From positions 1 to 43,217 of the forward strand of contig NZ_JAKRSA010000003.1 of NCBI RefSeq assembly GCF_022402485.1: DNA of 43,217 nt, given 5' to 3'. The stretch comes from Phenylobacterium sp. GTDB taxonomy: Bacteria > Pseudomonadota > Alphaproteobacteria > Caulobacterales > Caulobacteraceae. Position 1 is the first letter of the stretch, and each line of letters begins with the position of its first letter. Below the pieces are notes generated by a model that saw only the letters and a program-made list of their open reading frames with translations, searched no databases and was not told the origin of the DNA. The position numbers and the translations under genes were made by a program. Positions 23,922-32,409 of the stretch are shown in pieces.

Positions 23922-26393
23922 ATGGCCGAAGACGCCGCCCTCTCCGCTGACCTGTTGCCGGCCGCCTTCGCCGACTGGTTCGCCGCGCGCGGCTGGGCAC
24001 CACGATCTCACCAGCTTGAGATGGTCGCCCGCGCCCAGGCCGGCCGTGACGCCCTGCTGATTGCGCCCACCGGCGGAGGCAAGACCCTGGCTGGTTTTCT
24101 GCCCAGCCTGATCGAGCTGGCTGAGCGGCCGCCGGCCAACACGCCCCGGGGGGTCCATACCCTCTACATCTCGCCGCTGAAGGCCCTGGCGGTGGATGTG
24201 GAGCGCAATCTGGCCACGCCGATCCGTGAGATGGGCCTCTCCATAGTCGCAGAGTCCCGCACCGGCGATACCGGCGCGGCCCGGCGCCAGCGCCAGCGGG
24301 TCAAACCGCCGGACATCCTGTTGACCACGCCCGAACAGCTGGCCCTGTTCTGTGCCTGGGAAGGGGCCAGGGCCTATTTCGAGGACCTGTCCTGCATCAT
24401 CCTCGATGAGATCCACACCCTGCATTCCACCAAGCGCGGCGACCTGCTGGCCCTGGATATCGCGCGACTGCAGACCTTCAGCCCTCACCTGCGCCGCGTG
24501 GGCCTGTCGGCGACGGTGGATGATCCCGACGTGATCCGTCGGTGGATGGGTTTTCATGCCGGCGAGGACGTCCCGCCGCCAGTCGATCTGGTGCTGGGCC
24601 CGGCCGGAGCGCCGCCCATCGTCGATGTGCTGCTGTCGGAAGGCCGGGTACCCTGGGCCGGCCACACCGCCCAGCACGCCATGGCCGAGGTCTATGAGGT
24701 CATCAAGACAGCCCGAACGGCGCTGGTGTTCGTCAATACCCGCTTTCAGGCCGAGTTCGCCTTCCAGGAGCTGTGGCGGCTGAACGAGGATGCCCTGCCC
24801 ATCGCCCTGCACCACGGCTCGCTCGCCGCCGAGCAGCGCCGCAAGGTGGAGGCCGCCATGGCCCGAGGCGAGCTGCGGGCCGTGGTCTGCACCTCGACCC
24901 TGGATCTCGGCATCGACTGGGGAGACGTGGACCTGGTCATCCAGCTGGCCTCGCCCAAGGGCGCATCACGGATGGTGCAACGGATCGGCCGGGCCAATCA
25001 TCGGATGGACGAGGCCAGCCGCGCCCTGTTCGTGCCCGCCAACCGCTTTGAGATGCTGGAGTGCCAAGCCGCCCGGGAGGCCATTGCCGAGAACCGCTTC
25101 GACGGGGATCCGCCCCGGGTTGGCGCCCTGGACATCCTGGCCCAGCACGTCATGGGCTGCGCCTGTTCGGAGCCCTTCGACGCCCTGGCCCTCTATGACG
25201 AGATCCGCAGCTGCGGCCCCTATCGAGCTTTGGCCTGGGAGGACTTCGAGCAGGTGGTCGACTTCGTCTCCACCGGCGGCTACGCGCTTCGCTCCTATGA
25301 CCGGTACCGGCGGATCGTGAAGGGGCAAGACGGCCTGTGGCGGGCGCGCAATGCCGACACTATCCTGCGCCATCGCCTGAACGTCGGGGCCATCCTCTCA
25401 CCGGCCATGCTCAGCGTCCGCATCGCTGGCCGTGGCGGCCGCGCCGGCCGCAAGATCGGCGAGGTGGAGGAAGGCTATCTGGAGGCCCTGGAGCCCGGGG
25501 ACACCTTCGTTTTTGCCGGTCAGGTCTGGCGGCTGGTGGGGGTCACCGCCCTGGATGTTCTGGTGACGCCAGCCCCGGCCAGTGACCCCAAGCTGCCGTC
25601 CTGGGGCGGCTCGAAATTCGCCCTGTCCACCTTCCTCGCCAAGCGGGTGCGCGAGCTGATGTTCGACCAGAGCCATTGGTCGGTGCTGCCCGCCGATGTG
25701 CGCGAGTGGCTGGAACTGCAGCGGGACCGCTCCCTGATCCCCGCCGAAGACGAGATGCTGGTGGAGACTTTTCCCAGGGTAAAGCGCCACTTCATGGTCT
25801 GCTACCCCTTTGAAGGCCGCCTGGCACATACCACCCTGGCCATGCTGATGACGCGGCGGCTGGAGCGGATGGGGGCGGCGCCCTTAGGCTTTGTCTGCAA
25901 CGACTATGCGCTGGCCGTCTGGTCCCTCAACCCCATGGACGGGGTCGATCTCGACGCCCTTTTTGACCAGGACATGCTCGGGGATGATCTGGAGGACTGG
26001 TTGGCCGAGAGCTACATGATGAAGCGCGCGTTCAAGGGCTGCGCCATCCTGGCCGGCCTGATCGAGCGGCGGTTCCCAGGGGCAGAGAAGTCAGGGCGGC
26101 AGGTCACCTTCTCGGCAGACCTTGTCTATGATGTGCTGCGCCGCCATCAGCCCGATCACCTGCTGTTGCGCTGCGCCCGGGAGGATGCGGCCACCGGGCT
26201 TATCGATGTGGCGCGGGTGGGCCATATGCTGGCCCGCATCCAAGGCAAGATTCGCCATGCGGCGCTCAATCATCTGTCCCCCTTTTCGGTCCCCATGCTG
26301 CTGGAGATCGGACGGGAACGGGTGGCTGGAGCCTCTGGCGAGATGATCCTGGCCGAGGCCGCCCAAGACCTGATTGCTGAAGCCAGCTCATGA
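23922..26393 (+). CDS. Lhr-like ligase-associated DNA damage response DEXH helicase
   Basis: An 823-residue superfamily 2 helicase of the Lhr group. Motif I is A-P-T-G-G-G-K-T, motif II is D-E-I-H-T-L-H, S-A-T follows as motif III, and the second RecA domain has S-T-L-D-L-G-I-D-W-G and Q-R-I-G-R-A-N-H-R. The remaining C-terminal part is a winged-helix plus Lhr C-terminal domain. The length and the coupled pdeM gene (4-nt ATGA overlap) match the ligase-associated system (TIGR04121 type), in which this helicase, a beta-CASP exonuclease, an ATP-dependent ligase and PdeM usually cluster. Here only the helicase and PdeM are present. Confidence 0.92.
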   Translation: MAEDAALSADLLPAAFADWFAARGWAPRSHQLEMVARAQAGRDALLIAPTGGGKTLAGFLPSLIELAERPPANTPRGVHTLYISPLKALAVDVERNLATPIREMGLSIVAESRTGDTGAARRQRQRVKPPDILLTTPEQLALFCAWEGARAYFEDLSCIILDEIHTLHSTKRGDLLALDIARLQTFSPHLRRVGLSATVDDPDVIRRWMGFHAGEDVPPPVDLVLGPAGAPPIVDVLLSEGRVPWAGHTAQHAMAEVYEVIKTARTALVFVNTRFQAEFAFQELWRLNEDALPIALHHGSLAAEQRRKVEAAMARGELRAVVCTSTLDLGIDWGDVDLVIQLASPKGASRMVQRIGRANHRMDEASRALFVPANRFEMLECQAAREAIAENRFDGDPPRVGALDILAQHVMGCACSEPFDALALYDEIRSCGPYRALAWEDFEQVVDFVSTGGYALRSYDRYRRIVKGQDGLWRARNADTILRHRLNVGAILSPAMLSVRIAGRGGRAGRKIGEVEEGYLEALEPGDTFVFAGQVWRLVGVTALDVLVTPAPASDPKLPSWGGSKFALSTFLAKRVRELMFDQSHWSVLPADVREWLELQRDRSLIPAEDEMLVETFPRVKRHFMVCYPFEGRLAHTTLAMLMTRRLERMGAAPLGFVCNDYALAVWSLNPMDGVDLDALFDQDMLGDDLEDWLAESYMMKRAFKGCAILAGLIERRFPGAEKSGRQVTFSADLVYDVLRRHQPDHLLLRCAREDAATGLIDVARVGHMLARIQGKIRHAALNHLSPFSVPMLLEIGRERVAGASGEMILAEAAQDLIAEASS

Positions 26394-27127
26394 CCGCCCT
26401 GCCCCGCATACCTGCCCCCGCCCCCTATGCCTTCGCCCAAAGCCCCTGCGGCGGACTGGAGATGGAGATCGTTGGGGCGGCGCTGCGCATGCGCGTCTCG
26501 GGTGCCCTGTTCGACCTCGCCCATCAGGCCCTGATCGTCGCCGATCTGCATTTCGAGAAGGGCTCGGCCTATGGCATGCGGGGCCAGTTCCTGCCGCCCT
26601 ATGACACCCGCGACACCCTCGACCGCCTGGAGGCCGAGGTGGCGGCCCTGTCGCCGCGCGTGCTGATTTTCCTGGGGGACAGCTTCCACGACGGTCGGGC
26701 TGAAGACCGGCTGGCGCCCGACGATGCGCAGCGGCTGGCGGCACTGGCCGCGGGCCGAACCCTGATCTGGCTGGTGGGCAACCATGACGCCGAAGGCCCC
26801 CGACGTCTGCCGGGCGAGGTGATCGACACCATGACCCTTGGCCCCCTGGTTCTGCGGCACGAGCCGGAACCTGGTGAACAGCCAGGGGAACTGTCGGGGC
26901 ACCTGCACCCCTGCGCCCGGGTGAGCTCGGGGCGCGGAACTGTGCGGCGCCGCTGCTTCGCCACCGACGGAAGCCGGATGATCCTGCCGGCGTTCGGGGC
27001 CTATGCCGGGGGATTGAACCTGAAGGACGCGGCCTTTTCCGGCCTTTTCGCCCGCCCGCCGATGGCGGGCGCCCTGGGCCGCGACCGAGTGCACGCCATC
27101 GGCTGGCGCTCGCTGACCCGCGACTGA
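26390..27127 (+). CDS. pdeM: Ligase-associated DNA damage response endonuclease PdeM
   Basis: A 245-residue calcineurin-like metallophosphoesterase. The metal-binding motifs run in order: A-D-L-H-F-E-K (D-x-H), G-D-S-F-H-D, G-N-H-D, and S-G-H-L-H-P (G-H-x-H). This is the set seen in the PdeM family of the ligase-associated repair system (TIGR04123 type). ATG at 26390 overlaps the helicase stop as ATGA, and the two are obligately adjacent in many proteobacteria. It probably cleaves DNA ends or flaps during repair. It ends 8 nt before a convergent minus-strand gene. Confidence 0.93.
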   Translation: MTALPRIPAPAPYAFAQSPCGGLEMEIVGAALRMRVSGALFDLAHQALIVADLHFEKGSAYGMRGQFLPPYDTRDTLDRLEAEVAALSPRVLIFLGDSFHDGRAEDRLAPDDAQRLAALAAGRTLIWLVGNHDAEGPRRLPGEVIDTMTLGPLVLRHEPEPGEQPGELSGHLHPCARVSSGRGTVRRRCFATDGSRMILPAFGAYAGGLNLKDAAFSGLFARPPMAGALGRDRVHAIGWRSLTRD

Positions 27128-27135
27128 GATGGCCT

Positions 27136-27918
27136 TTAGCGCCTTCGGAAGACCACGGAGGCCAGCCAGCCAGAGGTCAGGGCGATGATCACCGAGACAA
27201 TGCCGTAAAGCCAGGGCCGCTCGTGGGCGAACAGATAGAGCCAGCGCTCCAGCCCGGCCTTCTCCACCGTGATCGTCCTCGACCGTCGGGAGACGGGCTC
27301 CCCTTCCTGGAACAGGATGATCTCGGTCTGATACTCGCCAATGGGCGCAGAGGTGGGCAGGTCAATCTCGGCCCGGAACAGGCCCTTGTCGACAAACCGG
27401 ACCCCGTCCTGGTCGGTGGCGTAGAGATCGGCCTTTTCCTTCAGACGGATCACCGCCCGACGCCATTCCAGATAGTCGCCCCCAAGGCGGCTGACCACCA
27501 CATCCCGGACCCCATAGCGCGTCTCGATCCGCTCCTCCTCAGGGGCGTTCATGGGCAGGTGATCAATGCCCGCCCCCAGCCGCCGCAGGGTGGAGAAGCT
27601 GGCGATTTCGGTCAGGGGGCGCGAGGAAGCGGCCATGTAGAAGCCGGGGGCCCCCTCAAACACCACCGGTCGGGAGTTCACCCAAAGGCCGGCGACGCGC
27701 ACCTTGCGCGCAATCCGGATGGGCTGGTCGGGTCCCCGCACGATGACCACCACGTCGGACGGTCGGGTCTCTGGGTCAAAGACCGCACCATAGAGGACGA
27801 TCTGCGCGCCCGAAAAGGCTGAGGTGACCCGGACATTGGCTTCGGTGAGAGCGGCCGAAACCGTCGGGCCAGGTTCAGGGGCGACGATCGCCGGCGGCGG
27901 CAGGGCGGGGGTGATCAT
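27136..27918 (-). CDS. Alph_Pro_TM (TIGR02186-like) membrane protein
   Basis: A 260-residue protein with one C-terminal membrane helix (about 232-253: I-V-S-V-I-I-A-L-T-S-G-W-L) and a short basic tail F-R-R-R. Its body carries Q-I-V-L-Y-G-A, V-V-I-V-R-G-P and F-Y-M-A-A-S-S-R-P-L, typical of this alphaproteobacterial family found beside TauE/SafE permeases. Most members start with a signal peptide; here the N-terminus (M-I-T-P-A-L-P-P-P) shows none, although the body should lie outside the membrane. Its start overlaps the permease stop by one nucleotide (TAATG). The open frame continues upstream, but only as a shadow of the permease gene. Function unknown; partner role with the permease inferred. 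Confidence 0.85.
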   Translation of the reverse strand: MITPALPPPAIVAPEPGPTVSAALTEANVRVTSAFSGAQIVLYGAVFDPETRPSDVVVIVRGPDQPIRIARKVRVAGLWVNSRPVVFEGAPGFYMAASSRPLTEIASFSTLRRLGAGIDHLPMNAPEEERIETRYGVRDVVVSRLGGDYLEWRRAVIRLKEKADLYATDQDGVRFVDKGLFRAEIDLPTSAPIGEYQTEIILFQEGEPVSRRSRTITVEKAGLERWLYLFAHERPWLYGIVSVIIALTSGWLASVVFRRR

Positions 27919-28838
27919 TACTTGCCAGCCCCCACCAGGATGAACGGATCCTCGGGGTTGATAAACAGCACCAGCCCCATCTGCAGGCCCATGATCAGCA
28001 CGATGAGGCCCAGCACCGCGCGGAGTTCCTCCGCCCGGAAGCGGGACGAAGCCCGGGCGCCGAACTGCGCCCCGAGAACCCCGCCGAGCAGCAGCAGAGT
28101 GGCCAGGACGATGTCCACCGACTGATTGCGCCCGGCCTGCAGAATGCTGGCCAGGGAGGTGGTGATGATGATCTGGAACAGGCTGGTGCCCACCACCACA
28201 CCGGCAGGCATGCGCAGCAGATAGACCATGGCCGGCACCAGGATGAAGCCGCCGCCGACCCCCATGATGGCGGACAAAATGCCGACAAAAATGCCCAGAA
28301 CCACCGGTGGAATGACGCTGATATAGAGCCTGGAGCGGGGAAATCGGACCTTGAAGGGCAGGCCATAGAGCCAGACGGGACGCCGGTCCCGCGGCTTGGC
28401 CGGCGCCAGGCCGCGCCGCTGGCGCAGCACCGAGCCCACCGACTCCACCAGCATCAGCCCCCCGATCAGCCCCAGAAAGATCAGGTAGGACAGGGAGACC
28501 ACCAAGTCGGCCTGGCCCATAAGGCGCAGCCAGCGGAACACCTCCACCCCCACGAGGGCACCCAAGGCACCCCCCGCGGCCAGCACCCCGCCCATGCGGA
28601 AGTCCACCTGGCGTCTGCGGCTGTAGGAGATCACGCTGGAGGCCGAGGACGCGGCCACGTGATTGGCCTCGCTGGCCACGGCGACCACGGGGGGAATGCC
28701 CATCCACAGCAGGATCGGCGTCATCAGGAAGCCGCCACCGATCCCGAACAGGCCAGAGATGAACCCCACCACCGCCCCAAGCAGGACAAGGACCCCGGCG
28801 TTCACCGAGACCTCCGCTATGGGCAGGTAGATGTCCAC
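27918..28838 (-). CDS. TauE/SafE-family sulfite/sulfonate exporter (TSUP)
   Basis: A 306-residue permease with about eight to nine membrane segments in two repeats. Each repeat contains a glycine-rich motif: G-L-F-G-I-G-G-G-F-L in the first and G-V-G-G-G-F-I in the second, the hallmark of TSUP transporters. A loop of about 35 basic residues (R-Q-R-R-G-L-A-P-A-K-P-R-D-R-R) joins the halves. Family members export sulfite, sulfoacetate or related anions. The GTG at 28838 is the chosen start; no strong ribosome site is visible. The next gene overlaps by 1 nt, forming a two-gene unit that lies 65 nt downstream of podJ on the same strand. Confidence 0.9.
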   Translation of the reverse strand: MDIYLPIAEVSVNAGVLVLLGAVVGFISGLFGIGGGFLMTPILLWMGIPPVVAVASEANHVAASSASSVISYSRRRQVDFRMGGVLAAGGALGALVGVEVFRWLRLMGQADLVVSLSYLIFLGLIGGLMLVESVGSVLRQRRGLAPAKPRDRRPVWLYGLPFKVRFPRSRLYISVIPPVVLGIFVGILSAIMGVGGGFILVPAMVYLLRMPAGVVVGTSLFQIIITTSLASILQAGRNQSVDIVLATLLLLGGVLGAQFGARASSRFRAEELRAVLGLIVLIMGLQMGLVLFINPEDPFILVGAGK

Positions 28839-28903
28839 GCCTTTAGCGCCTCACAGATCTTGGGACGCCGGAGCGTCCGAGCGTTAGGGCCGCCGCCGGT
28901 CGA

Positions 28904-31900
28904 TCAACGGGTGAAGACGGAGAGCTTCGAAACCGTCGTCTGGTCGAGGGCACCTGTGGCGGCCAGGCCTTGATCACGCTGATAGGCGGCGACCGCAAGG
29001 CGAAGGGCTGGCGAGGCCGCGCCATCGGTCGGCCCCTGATAGTAGCCCAGCCGCGAAAGTGCACGCTGCGCCGTCCGCAGAGCTTCGGGGGACACCCCGC
29101 TTGCCGCCGTGGCGACCGGGGCAGCCGCCTCGGTCGGCCGGAAGGCGCTGGCGGCACGTTCAGCCACCGCCTGTGCGGCTGGCGTCAGACTGCCCTTGAT
29201 CCGCTCGGCGCTGGCCGCAGCATCCTTGTCACCGGCACGGCCAGCGATCATGAACCACTTATAGGCCTCAGCGGCGTTCTGGCTGACCCCAAAGCCTTCT
29301 TCGTAGAGCCGCCCGAGATTGTACTGGCTATCTACAAGGCCCAGATCGGCAGCCCGACGGAACCATTGGGCGGCGGTGGTGGAGTTCTTTGCGCCGCCGA
29401 CACCCTCGAAATAGTAGAGGGCGAGGTTGTGCATGGCCTTGCGGTCGCCCCCTTGGGCGGCGCGCTCGGTCCAGCGGCGGGCCTCGGTCGGATCCTTCGG
29501 GACACCCGCGCCACCGGTCTCAAAGAGCTTGGCCAGGTAGAACTGGGCCGGCGCATAGCCAAGATTGGCCACCCGCTTAACCTCGTCGACTCCGCCGGCG
29601 ACGCCTTCTTCCACCTGCCGGACGGCCTCGGCATAGAGGGCTGGAAAATCATCGCGCATCTGGCCCGACAGGGCCGCGTCTTCATCATCCAAGGCGGTCT
29701 GCGGAGCCAGGGCGATGGAGGCGCGAGGGGTTGCGCCTTCAGCTTCCAGGGCGGCCATATCCCCGGGGGCTGTCCGTCCAGCAGATACAGCCTGGGCCAC
29801 GCGGGCGGGCAGATCCCCTGATGGATCCCCGCCCATCAGCACCATGCCGCCGGCCGCCATGCCGAGGAACGCAGCGCCCCCGGAAATCAGCAGGGCCGTC
29901 TGCAGCGTCGAACTGGCCCGTTTCTTGGGCTTAACCGAGAAGCTGCTGAACAGCGAACCGCCGGCCGCCTTTGGCTCGGGAACGACCTTGTCCTTTGCCT
30001 TGCCCTTGCCCTTACGGCCCTTGGCGTCAGGAGCGGGTGCGGCGCGGGCCGCAGCGCGGGCCTGGGCGATGACTTCACGGGTGGAGAGGGCCTGGGGCTG
30101 GGTGGCGCGGCTCGGCGCAACCTGCGGCTCCAGGAACTCCGCCTCGTCCTCAAAGCCGAACTCGTCCTCCGGTTCGGCCCGCATCTGCGGAGCAGGCGAA
30201 GCGCTCTCAGCCCGTGCGCGCGGTGAGGGTGCAGGCTCAGGATTTGCGAAGGGATCGAAGTCGTCCACAACCGGCGGCTCGGCGCGGCGGGACATCGGCG
30301 GCGGCGCAAAGCCGTCCGCAGCCTCGAAATCTTCCGCCGCCAGGGGCGGGCGTTCGGCCTCGGCGGAGAAGGCCTGCGAGGCTGGGAAGGCTTCGTCGGC
30401 GACCGCAAAGGCCTGCCGCGTCATGGGCTCGCCCCGAGGCTCGGTGACGCCGAAGCCAGCAAAGTCTTCTAGCCCAAAGGGGGAAGCCTCCAGGGCAGCA
30501 GTCGTTGACCGCGGTTGCAGTGCGGGCGTCGGGGCTTCAGGCTCGGCGACCGATGCGGCCTCCAGATTCCGAGGGGCTTCGGCCAGCCGGTTGTCGATGC
30601 GCTCGCGGGCCTGCTCCAGCAGACGCGCCGTACGCTCTTCGCTCTGACGGATACGCTCGGAAAGTTCTTCGGCGGCCCGATCCTGACGGCTGCTGATCCG
30701 CTCAGTGACCCGGGCCACCTGGTCGCCGACATCATCGATGGCCTGGGCCGAGCGCCGCTCAGCGGTAGCGATCCGCTCCCCGAGGCGCTCAGTAATCTTG
30801 GCAATCTCGCCTCCCAGACGCTCCAGCGCCTCGGCGTGCATCGAGTCTGACCGACCCAGACGGGCCTCCATGGCCGTGGCGATCCGGGCGACCTCACCGC
30901 CGACGGTCGAAATGGCCTGAGCACTGTGGTGCTCGGCCGTCTGGACCCGACGGTGCAGGTTCTCGGCCATGCTGAGCACCTCGCGCCCCATGGCTTCGAT
31001 GGCTTGGGCGGAGCGCTGCTCGGCATCTCGCACATGGTTGGTCATTTCACCCAACCGGCGCTCCATCCGGTCGAACCGACCATCGGCCGCCGCGTGCAGC
31101 TTCTGGGTCATCTCGACCCTGGAAGCCTCGAGCCGCTCGGTGAGCCGGGCGGCCATTTCCTCCAGCCGCCGGTCAAAGGCCGGGACATCGCCGGACTCCA
31201 CCGACTGAATGCGCCCGTCCAGATGGGCAAACGACTCTCTCAGACTGTCGAGGGCCTCGGTTGTGCGGATCTCGGCTTCACTGAGCCGCTGCGATACACG
31301 ACCGACAACCTCTTCGATCAGGCCAGGAGACTCACTGCCCCCCTGCGCCGCCACCCGGTCGACCCGAGCCTCGATGGCACCCAAGGCCTCCCGCGTGCGG
31401 GTTTCACCGTCGTAGAGATGATTGGCGACCTTGGCGACGGCACCTTCCAGGGCGCGCAAGGCTTCCGCCGAGCGCGGGCCTGCGGCCTCAGCCTCCACAC
31501 GACGCAGCCGATCGGCGATCCGCGCCTGTTCGCTGGCCACACCCTCAACCGCGCCTTCGAACCTCGACGCCACGGCAATATGCTCACGCTCAGCCGCCTC
31601 GATCCGGGCCAGGGCTGAGCGAACAGAGTGTTCGACGCCCGACACGGCCAAACCGGTCCGGCTCTCGGAAACTTCAAGGCGCTCGCTCAGGCGATCGAGG
31701 GCCAGGGCAATGCGGCCCATTTCATCGGCGGGATGCTGGGCAGCCTCAACCCGGGGCGGAGCATCCTCTGCCCGACGGGCGCTCTCGAAATACTGGGGCG
31801 CGGGATGGCGTACGATATCGGCCTCGGAGACGGCATCCTCCGGACCTTCATCCTCTAGAATCATTCGATTGAGCCATTCGCCCAAGGTCATTCCCGAGCG

Positions 31901-31975
31901 TCGGGCGAGGTCTTTGGCGACCTCCCGAGCTTTCGGGTCAATGCCCTTGACGCTCCATGGCGTCGCCGCCGTCAT
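28904..31975 (-). CDS. podJ: Polar organelle development protein PodJ
   Basis: About 1023 residues. The N-terminus (W-S-V-K-G-I-D-P-K-A-R-E and M-T-L-G-E-W-L-N) matches Caulobacter PodJ closely. A long cytoplasmic coiled-coil region with R-x-x-Q-A-I-D/E repeats (about 80-490) leads to a Pro/Glu/Ala-rich disordered stretch (about 490-670). One membrane helix follows (about 691-716), then periplasmic Sel1-like repeats (about 792-930) and a C-terminal peptidoglycan-binding domain (about 962-1023). PodJ marks the new pole and recruits PleC and pilus/holdfast factors. ATG at 31975 follows GGAG at about 10 nt. The upstream region holds CtrA, DnaA and CcrM (GANTC) sites, consistent with cell-cycle control known for C. 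crescentus podJ. Confidence 0.93.
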   Translation of the reverse strand: MTAATPWSVKGIDPKAREVAKDLARRSGMTLGEWLNRMILEDEGPEDAVSEADIVRHPAPQYFESARRAEDAPPRVEAAQHPADEMGRIALALDRLSERLEVSESRTGLAVSGVEHSVRSALARIEAAEREHIAVASRFEGAVEGVASEQARIADRLRRVEAEAAGPRSAEALRALEGAVAKVANHLYDGETRTREALGAIEARVDRVAAQGGSESPGLIEEVVGRVSQRLSEAEIRTTEALDSLRESFAHLDGRIQSVESGDVPAFDRRLEEMAARLTERLEASRVEMTQKLHAAADGRFDRMERRLGEMTNHVRDAEQRSAQAIEAMGREVLSMAENLHRRVQTAEHHSAQAISTVGGEVARIATAMEARLGRSDSMHAEALERLGGEIAKITERLGERIATAERRSAQAIDDVGDQVARVTERISSRQDRAAEELSERIRQSEERTARLLEQARERIDNRLAEAPRNLEAASVAEPEAPTPALQPRSTTAALEASPFGLEDFAGFGVTEPRGEPMTRQAFAVADEAFPASQAFSAEAERPPLAAEDFEAADGFAPPPMSRRAEPPVVDDFDPFANPEPAPSPRARAESASPAPQMRAEPEDEFGFEDEAEFLEPQVAPSRATQPQALSTREVIAQARAAARAAPAPDAKGRKGKGKAKDKVVPEPKAAGGSLFSSFSVKPKKRASSTLQTALLISGGAAFLGMAAGGMVLMGGDPSGDLPARVAQAVSAGRTAPGDMAALEAEGATPRASIALAPQTALDDEDAALSGQMRDDFPALYAEAVRQVEEGVAGGVDEVKRVANLGYAPAQFYLAKLFETGGAGVPKDPTEARRWTERAAQGGDRKAMHNLALYYFEGVGGAKNSTTAAQWFRRAADLGLVDSQYNLGRLYEEGFGVSQNAAEAYKWFMIAGRAGDKDAAASAERIKGSLTPAAQAVAERAASAFRPTEAAAPVATAASGVSPEALRTAQRALSRLGYYQGPTDGAASPALRLAVAAYQRDQGLAATGALDQTTVSKLSVFTR

Positions 31976-31977
31976 TC

Positions 31978-31982
31978 GAATC
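31978..31982. promoter_or_regulatory. GANTC (CcrM methylation) site at podJ start
   Basis: GAATC lies 2 nt upstream of the podJ ATG. GANTC sites are methylated by CcrM and read by GcrA in Caulobacterales. A single five-base site is weak evidence alone, but the position and the neighbouring CtrA and DnaA sites make it notable. Confidence 0.45.
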
Positions 31983-32026
31983 GTTCTCCTACCCAATATG
32001 GACGCTAACCACCGAGCCTTGGGGTG

Positions 32027-32041
32027 TAAACGCAAGGTTAA
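32027..32041 (-). promoter_or_regulatory. Near-consensus CtrA box before podJ
   Basis: Read on the minus strand, this is TTAA, seven bases, then TTTA, one mismatch from the CtrA full box. The first half is TTAACC, the preferred extended half-site. It is 52-66 nt upstream of the podJ start. Confidence 0.5.
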
Positions 32042-32070
32042 CGCTAGATGTAGCGTTTGGAGTGATCAGC

Positions 32071-32079
32071 TGTGGATGA
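32071..32079 (-). promoter_or_regulatory. DnaA-box-like site before podJ
   Basis: TGTGGATGA on the plus strand matches 8 of 9 bases of the DnaA box complement (TGTGGATAA). It lies about 96 nt upstream of podJ. DnaA activation of podJ is established in C. crescentus, which raises the value of this short match. Confidence 0.5.
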
Positions 32080-32124
32080 CGGCCCCGACCAGGGCCGCCT
32101 GTCCGGCAACAGGGGCCGAGGGGG

Positions 32125-32139
32125 TTAACGAAAGGTTAA
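32125..32139. promoter_or_regulatory. Perfect CtrA binding box (TTAA-N7-TTAA)
   Basis: TTAA at 32125-32128 and TTAA at 32136-32139 are separated by exactly seven bases, the full CtrA consensus. It lies 150 nt upstream of podJ (minus) and 47 nt upstream of the small membrane protein gene at 32186 (plus), so it could control either or both. Confidence 0.75.
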
Positions 32140-32185
32140 TCCGTAGGGTTTGCCCTTCAGGCAGGGCTGGGCTAACGCGAGGCTT

Positions 32186-32398
32186 ATGGACCTGTCCGTC
32201 ACCCTGGCGCTGGGCGCCGCTCTCCTGGCCGTGACCGTGTTTTCCGGATGGATGGGCGCGCGGCCCCCTGACCTCCGCCGTGGGCCAAGAATGTTGCCCT
32301 ATCGCTTCATTATGCTCATGGCGGCAGCCTGCCTCATCGTGGTCCTGGTCCACCTGGTCAATATGATGGGCGTGGTCACCGGGCCCCGGCGTTTTTAG
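32186..32398 (+). CDS. Small two-helix membrane protein next to podJ
   Basis: A 70-residue protein with two hydrophobic segments (about 4-20 and 37-60) separated by a short polar loop with R-P-P-D-L-R-R-G-P-R. Both ends are short, so it is likely an inner-membrane hairpin. ATG at 32186 is chosen because the hydrophobic segment begins right after it; GAGG lies close upstream (3-nt spacing, shorter than usual). The frame is open back to 32150. A perfect CtrA box stands 47 nt upstream, so transcription may be cell-cycle controlled. I do not recognise the family. It ends 11 nt before the convergent MprF-like gene. Confidence 0.65.
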   Translation: MDLSVTLALGAALLAVTVFSGWMGARPPDLRRGPRMLPYRFIMLMAAACLIVVLVHLVNMMGVVTGPRRF

Positions 32399-32409
32399 CG
32401 ACCATCTGC

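Noticed and set aside
27919..28707. N-terminal extension of the Alph_Pro_TM gene through the permease gene
   Set aside because: The added 263 residues are the other-frame shadow of the TauE/SafE gene, and TAATG coupling marks the true start at 27918.
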